From assembly GCF_029893085.1 (NCBI RefSeq), contig NZ_JARXWI010000004.1, forward strand, positions 234,044 to 298,043: a stretch of DNA of 64,000 bases. Reading direction: 5' to 3'. A model generated the notes under the pieces. The model was not told where the DNA came from, did no database searches, and saw only the letters and a program-made list of their open reading frames with translations. Position numbers and translations under genes: made by a program. The first letter of the stretch is position 1. Each line of letters starts with the position of its first letter. Shown here piece after piece: positions 60,407 through 64,000 of the stretch. This DNA is from Parabacteroides sp. PFB2-10. Lineage in GTDB: Bacteria; Bacteroidota; Bacteroidia; Bacteroidales; Tannerellaceae.

Positions 60407-62122
60407 ATGAAACCGTTAAAGACTACAAAAGAGGGTGTGGATAATAGTAAAGAGGCCAAAAAGAAGTCACCCAAAACGCTTTTACAGCACATTGAAAGTA
60501 TCATTGAACTGGTGGAAAATTCCGGTTTGAGTGAAGAATTCTACCAAAAGGCCAAGCGAAGTATAACGTTTGTTTCTAAAAAAATGAGCTTAACAGCCAA
60601 TCAGGTCGTTCTATTTACTGTTTTTATCGAGAAGAGCGACGATAATAGGATCTATCTGAATGAGTTGTCCTCCTTTATTAAATGTCGGAATATTAAGACC
60701 ATCAGCTTGATAAGTGACATTGACGAGCTGGAACGGAGGCGTTTGATTCGCTGTTGCAGAGAGGAGAGTAAACATACGTATCGAGTTCCGGTGGAAGTCG
60801 TTCGTGCCATAAAAGACAATGTGGTCTATGAACCGGAGAATACAAAAGGCCTTACGACAAAAGACCTGTTTAAACATCTTTATCGTCTTTTTAAGGAAAG
60901 GGAGAATAGAGAAATCTCGTCTGATGTATTATTGGGAGAATTGCGATCTTTGTTTGCCGACAATCCTTCTTTGTCTTTTTGTCAACAGATTAATGAGTAT
61001 GAGAAGGTTTTCTCAGACGAAGACAGTTCTCTGTTGCTGTTATTCTTTTGTCACATGTATGTAAATTTGGATGATGACTGTGTTGGAGAACGTGATTTGA
61101 ATTCTGTATTTGATGAAAAATGGATGGTTAGATCGATGATGTCCAGTTTACAAAACGGACAGAACGAATTGCTTGAAAACAATATTTTGGAGAATTCTAA
61201 TGATAATGGTTTTAGTGACCGTAATTATTATAAGCTATCCGCCGCAGCCAAAGAAAAATTGTTTGTTGAGTTAGATATAAAAACCCAGCAAACGGTACAT
61301 AAGAAAGATCTTATATTGCATGAAAATATAACGGCTAAACAGCTGTTTTACAATGACCGCGAGCAGTTGCAAATCACCCAACTCGCTTCACTCCTTCAGC
61401 AAGATAATTTTCAGTCCGTTCAGGAGAAACTGGAAAAAGGCGGCTTGCGAAAAGGTTTTGCCTGTTTGTTTTACGGGGCACCAGGCACCGGGAAGACCGA
61501 GACAGCCTATCAAATTGCACACGCTACCGGGCGGGACATTATGATGGTGGATATTTCGGAAACGAAAAGTGTGTGGTATGGGGAGAGTGAAAAACTAATA
61601 AAGGGTATCTTTGATAAGTATAAGAATTATTTGAAAACCAGCGAGGTGGCTCCCATTCTGTTGTTCAACGAGGCCGATGCAGTTATCGGGAAACGAAAAG
61701 AAGAAGGCAGGGGCTCCATCGATCAAACAGAAAATGCTATTCAAAATATCCTCTTGCAGGAGATGGAGAACCTGGAAGGCATTATGATTGCCACGACCAA
61801 TCTGACACAGAACTTAGATAAGGCTTTTGAAAGGCGGTTCTTATATAAAATCGAGTTTGATAAACCTTGTACTGATGCCAAAAAGAAAATCTGGCATACC
61901 ATGCTGCCGGCACTTTCCGAGGAGGATCGGTTGATCTTAGCGAATGACTATGATTTTAGCGGTGGCCAGATAGAGAACATTGTGCGCAAATATACCGTAG
62001 ACTCTATCCTAAACGGAACAACTCCTTCGTTGGAAACAGTACATAGCTACTGCCAAAGTGAGTTTTTATATAAGAACACAGAACGAAGAAGAATAGGGTT
62101 TACCTATAGTTCTACCAACTAA
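60407..62122 (+). CDS. AAA+ ATPase with N-terminal helical domain
   Basis: 571 aa. The N-terminal about 330 residues are helical with a winged-helix-like region (ISDIDELERRRLIRCCREES). The AAA+ core follows: Walker A GAPGTGKTETA (358-368), Walker B-like ILLFNEADA (near 415-423) where the usual Asp-Glu reads Asn-Glu, sensor 1 IATTN and arginine finger region FERRF. It is related to ATPases of the FtsH/spastin branch. Probably a remodeller of unknown target. It is followed by a WYL regulator that shares its promoter motif. Confidence 0.8.
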   Translation: MKPLKTTKEGVDNSKEAKKKSPKTLLQHIESIIELVENSGLSEEFYQKAKRSITFVSKKMSLTANQVVLFTVFIEKSDDNRIYLNELSSFIKCRNIKTISLISDIDELERRRLIRCCREESKHTYRVPVEVVRAIKDNVVYEPENTKGLTTKDLFKHLYRLFKERENREISSDVLLGELRSLFADNPSLSFCQQINEYEKVFSDEDSSLLLLFFCHMYVNLDDDCVGERDLNSVFDEKWMVRSMMSSLQNGQNELLENNILENSNDNGFSDRNYYKLSAAAKEKLFVELDIKTQQTVHKKDLILHENITAKQLFYNDREQLQITQLASLLQQDNFQSVQEKLEKGGLRKGFACLFYGAPGTGKTETAYQIAHATGRDIMMVDISETKSVWYGESEKLIKGIFDKYKNYLKTSEVAPILLFNEADAVIGKRKEEGRGSIDQTENAIQNILLQEMENLEGIMIATTNLTQNLDKAFERRFLYKIEFDKPCTDAKKKIWHTMLPALSEEDRLILANDYDFSGGQIENIVRKYTVDSILNGTTPSLETVHSYCQSEFLYKNTERRRIGFTYSSTN

Positions 62123-62192
62123 GAAGCCGTCATGTTATTAAAAAGAAAATCTACACAAGAATACGAGGTGATCCTGCGTCTTGTTTTTTTGT

Positions 62193-62225
62193 CCTTTTGC
62201 GGTCGGAAAATTCGACCGCAAAAGG
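62193..62225. other. Perfect hairpin between AAA+ and WYL genes
   Basis: 13-bp arms CCTTTTGCGGTCG and complement with a 7-nt loop, 70 bp after the AAA+ stop. No T-run follows on either strand, so termination is uncertain. The remaining gap 62123-62431 has only a doubtful 97-codon frame. Confidence 0.6.
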
Positions 62226-62342
62226 TGAATGCTTTGGGTAAGGAGGGTGAGAACTGTAGGTTTCCAAGCTTATCGAAAATTGCGATAACCTCTTGGTCTC
62301 TTAATCGGATGATTTGTGATGATTTTCGGATAAAACATCACC

Positions 62343-62378
62343 TATGCTGTTATTTGGCGCATGATTCTTCTATCTTTG
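62343..62378 (+). promoter_or_regulatory. Shared promoter-like motif, copy 4
   Basis: TATG...TTTGGC-N12-TATCTTTG, 53 bp before the WYL gene. Closely alike to the AAA+ copy (CTATG, GTTAT and TGGC at the same spacing). Confidence 0.6.
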
Positions 62379-62431
62379 CTGAAAAAGAGAAGAACTGCGC
62401 ATATGTACAGATTATTTTAAAATAAAAACAG

Positions 62432-63364
62432 ATGAAACAAAAAAAATCAAGTAAAGATACCACCTCCAACCTCTTCAATCGCTATGTCTGGTTGGTGGAT
62501 ATGATCTATCGAAAAGGGAAAATAACCTTCGAAGAAATCAATGAGTATTGGCTGCGATCACAGTTGAATCTTGATGGGGAAGACCTTCCTTTGCGCACCT
62601 TTCACAACCATCGCAAGGCGATAGAACAAATGTTTGATATCAATATCGAATGCGATAAGCGCGATGGATACACCTATTATATCGAAAACGCAGACGATAT
62701 GAAACGAGGAGGTGTGCGCAGCTGGCTATTAAATACCTTTGCGGTTAATAATCTGATCAATGAAAGTCATAAGCTGAAAAATAGAATTCTGTTTGAATAC
62801 ATCCCGTCGGGGAGAGCATATCTGACGCCGCTGATTGAAGCGATGCGCGACAACCTGGTGGTGGAGATTTCCTATCAGTCCTATTGGAGGGATACGCCGA
62901 GTACGTTTGAAATCGAACCTCTTTGTGTGAAAGTATTTAAGCAACGCTGGTACGTGGTTGCCCATAATCCGGAGAAGCAGAAACGTATTTACGCCTTAGA
63001 TCGAATTCGGCAATTAAGACAAACAGATCAACAGTTTAAATACCCTCCTCGTTTCGATCCGCAGGACTATTTTGACGGAAGCTTTGGCATTATAGTAGAT
63101 GAGGAGTATGATATCGAGCAGATACGGATCAAAGCATACGGCAATAAATCGAAATATCTGCGCGCTTTGCCTTTGCATCATACCCAAAAAGAGGTGGAAA
63201 CGACGGGTGAATATGCTGTCTTTGAATACCTCTTACGTCCGACTTATGATTTTCAACAGGAGCTCCTCTCTCATAAAAATGAAATAGAAATTCTCTCCCC
63301 ACTATGGTTGAGAGAAGAGATGATAGCTGATATGAAGAAAATGCTTGAGGTGTATGGGAAATAG
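62432..63364 (+). CDS. WYL-domain transcriptional regulator
   Basis: 310 aa. N-terminal winged helix (FEEINEYWLRSQLN, LPLRTFHNHRKAIEQMFDIN, about residues 31-75), WYL domain with RWYVVAHNPEKQKRIYALDR (about 170-189), and a C-terminal WCX region. WYL proteins sense ligands such as nucleic acid or nucleotides and often control defence and accessory genes. The shared promoter motif upstream suggests it may regulate itself and the AAA+ gene. Confidence 0.88.
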   Translation: MKQKKSSKDTTSNLFNRYVWLVDMIYRKGKITFEEINEYWLRSQLNLDGEDLPLRTFHNHRKAIEQMFDINIECDKRDGYTYYIENADDMKRGGVRSWLLNTFAVNNLINESHKLKNRILFEYIPSGRAYLTPLIEAMRDNLVVEISYQSYWRDTPSTFEIEPLCVKVFKQRWYVVAHNPEKQKRIYALDRIRQLRQTDQQFKYPPRFDPQDYFDGSFGIIVDEEYDIEQIRIKAYGNKSKYLRALPLHHTQKEVETTGEYAVFEYLLRPTYDFQQELLSHKNEIEILSPLWLREEMIADMKKMLEVYGK

Positions 63365-63482
63365 CCCCTCTCCTGCATCTTACTATACAAAAGATAAATC
63401 GTCAACGTATGAAATTCAGTCATATCGTGCTTTTGTGATGGTGTTTGTTTTCGTTTTTGCTTTTGCTTTACGCCTTCGGCTA

Positions 63483-63660
63483 AGCGATTGCAATTTGACA
63501 ATTTGATATTTCGGCAGGAGAATTTTTCCAAAAAACCGGGACTTTGGAGACAAACTCCCGGGAGAAACATTTTTTAACAAACCGAAGTGTAAGCAAAAGT
63601 GCCCCAATTCGTTAGAAAACGCCTCTTTTTGCTTACACTTCGGTTTTTGACTTTCGACTA
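63483..63660. repeat. Mosaic intergenic repeat, copy D
   Basis: Core at 63550-63578. Left flank of the CCGGGACTTTGGAG type (as copy C); right flank with perfect 20-bp arms at 63579-63598 and 63627-63646 (GTGTAAGCAAAA / TTTTGCTTACAC and beyond), as in copy B. It lies in the gene-free end 63365-64000. Confidence 0.85.
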
Positions 63661-63884
63661 TTTTCTCCCTATTCCCAGCCCTCCGTTTCTACTATATACA
63701 TATTTATATATACAAGAGCCCTTCATGCCCTTGCAAGACGGATCCCGACGGGGTAGGGGCTCTATATTTCAGTTTCAGGCATTCTTTCTGTTCTTTTCGA
63801 AAAAAAAGTGCCCATCTAACCAATCTATTATCAGCTTCTTACTTGTTTTGTTGCAACTTTTTCTAAAAAAACCTTCAAATAAAT

Positions 63885-63916
63885 TTTGTTTAGAAAGAAA
63901 TTAACCCCTATCTTTG
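63885..63916 (+). promoter_or_regulatory. Strong promoter at window end
   Basis: TTTG (-33, 63885-63888), 20-nt spacer and TATCTTTG (-7, 63909-63916): a near-ideal Bacteroidetes promoter for a gene beyond the window. Confidence 0.75.
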
Positions 63917-64000
63917 CACCCGCAAATGTGAGATCATTTGCTTCTTTTTTCTCCTTAATTTCTTGTTTTGATGCCTGAAGTGGGTGTGAGATAAAAGAGA

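Noticed and set aside
62132..62425. 97-codon frame between AAA+ and WYL genes
   Set aside because: It runs through the perfect hairpin and the WYL promoter motif and resembles no protein family.
63599..63904. 101-codon frame at the window end
   Set aside because: It overlaps repeat copy D and the end promoter and has a low-complexity sequence.
1..64000. rRNA or tRNA genes
   Set aside because: None recognised by eye in the gaps; the element's insertion site is protein-coding, not tRNA.

Overview
The window looks like a chromosomal segment of a gut-type Bacteroidales, most like Parabacteroides or a close relative. The evidence is the gldKLMN (porKLMN) type IX secretion cluster, promoters of the Bacteroidetes form (-33 TTTG-like, -7 TAnnTTTG), little sign of Shine-Dalgarno sequences, and typical neighbours such as Wzi, NIPSNAP and GH43 proteins. 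The genus is inferred; there is no rRNA in the window.

Core block (1-11575): the end of gldK, then gldL-gldM-gldN; a reverse-strand HigBA toxin-antitoxin pair; trpS and mutY on the reverse strand; then HU, a 29-residue very basic probable ribosomal protein, an RNase E/G and dnaK. Clear hairpin terminators and promoters punctuate this block.

Mobile element (about 11558-33470): an integrative, probably mobilizable element sits in the 3' end of dnaK. An exact 18-bp repeat (last five dnaK codons plus stop) marks both ends. In order it holds a zinc-finger/HTH protein, a tyrosine integrase, a membrane protein, a HEPN-like cargo gene, an excisionase-like HTH protein, a replication initiator and DnaC-like loader, hairpins that may be oriT, a BfmA/BtgA-like protein and a relaxase-like protein. 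An AT-rich co-directional operon follows: XRE regulator, PLD-nuclease/SNF2-helicase, Eco57I-type N6-adenine methylase, SMC/RecF-like ATPase, DUF4062 (TIR-like) protein and short prokaryotic Argonaute. AlbA_2/ATPase and metallophosphoesterase genes come last. The DUF4062 + short pAgo pair resembles SPARTA with a different effector domain and lies in the same gene string as a restriction-like module; this is the strongest candidate for an undescribed defence system.

Scar zone (33471-34820): a second copy of the dnaK-downstream terminator and promoter, a broken BRO-N/Fic gene and nested inverted repeats suggest an older decayed insertion at the same site.

Core and glycan block (34821-55613): a hybrid histidine kinase; a reverse operon purC-menG-aroE-DUF5715 with phoH upstream; NIPSNAP; a GH3/serine-hydrolase fusion; a small membrane protein; plsC; Wzi; mscL; and an arabinose-glycan cluster (GH51-like plus two GH43).

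Accessory block (56339-63364): orphan, PD-(D/E)XK nuclease, truncated exonuclease, phosphoesterase, repeat-protein, AAA+ ATPase and WYL-regulator genes. Several carry a shared 36-bp promoter-like motif not seen elsewhere in the window. Four copies of a mosaic intergenic repeat (near 5.9-6.1, 42.4-42.6, 55.8-55.9 and 63.5-63.7 kb) flank accessory or strand-switch points. I saw no rRNA, tRNA or CRISPR array.
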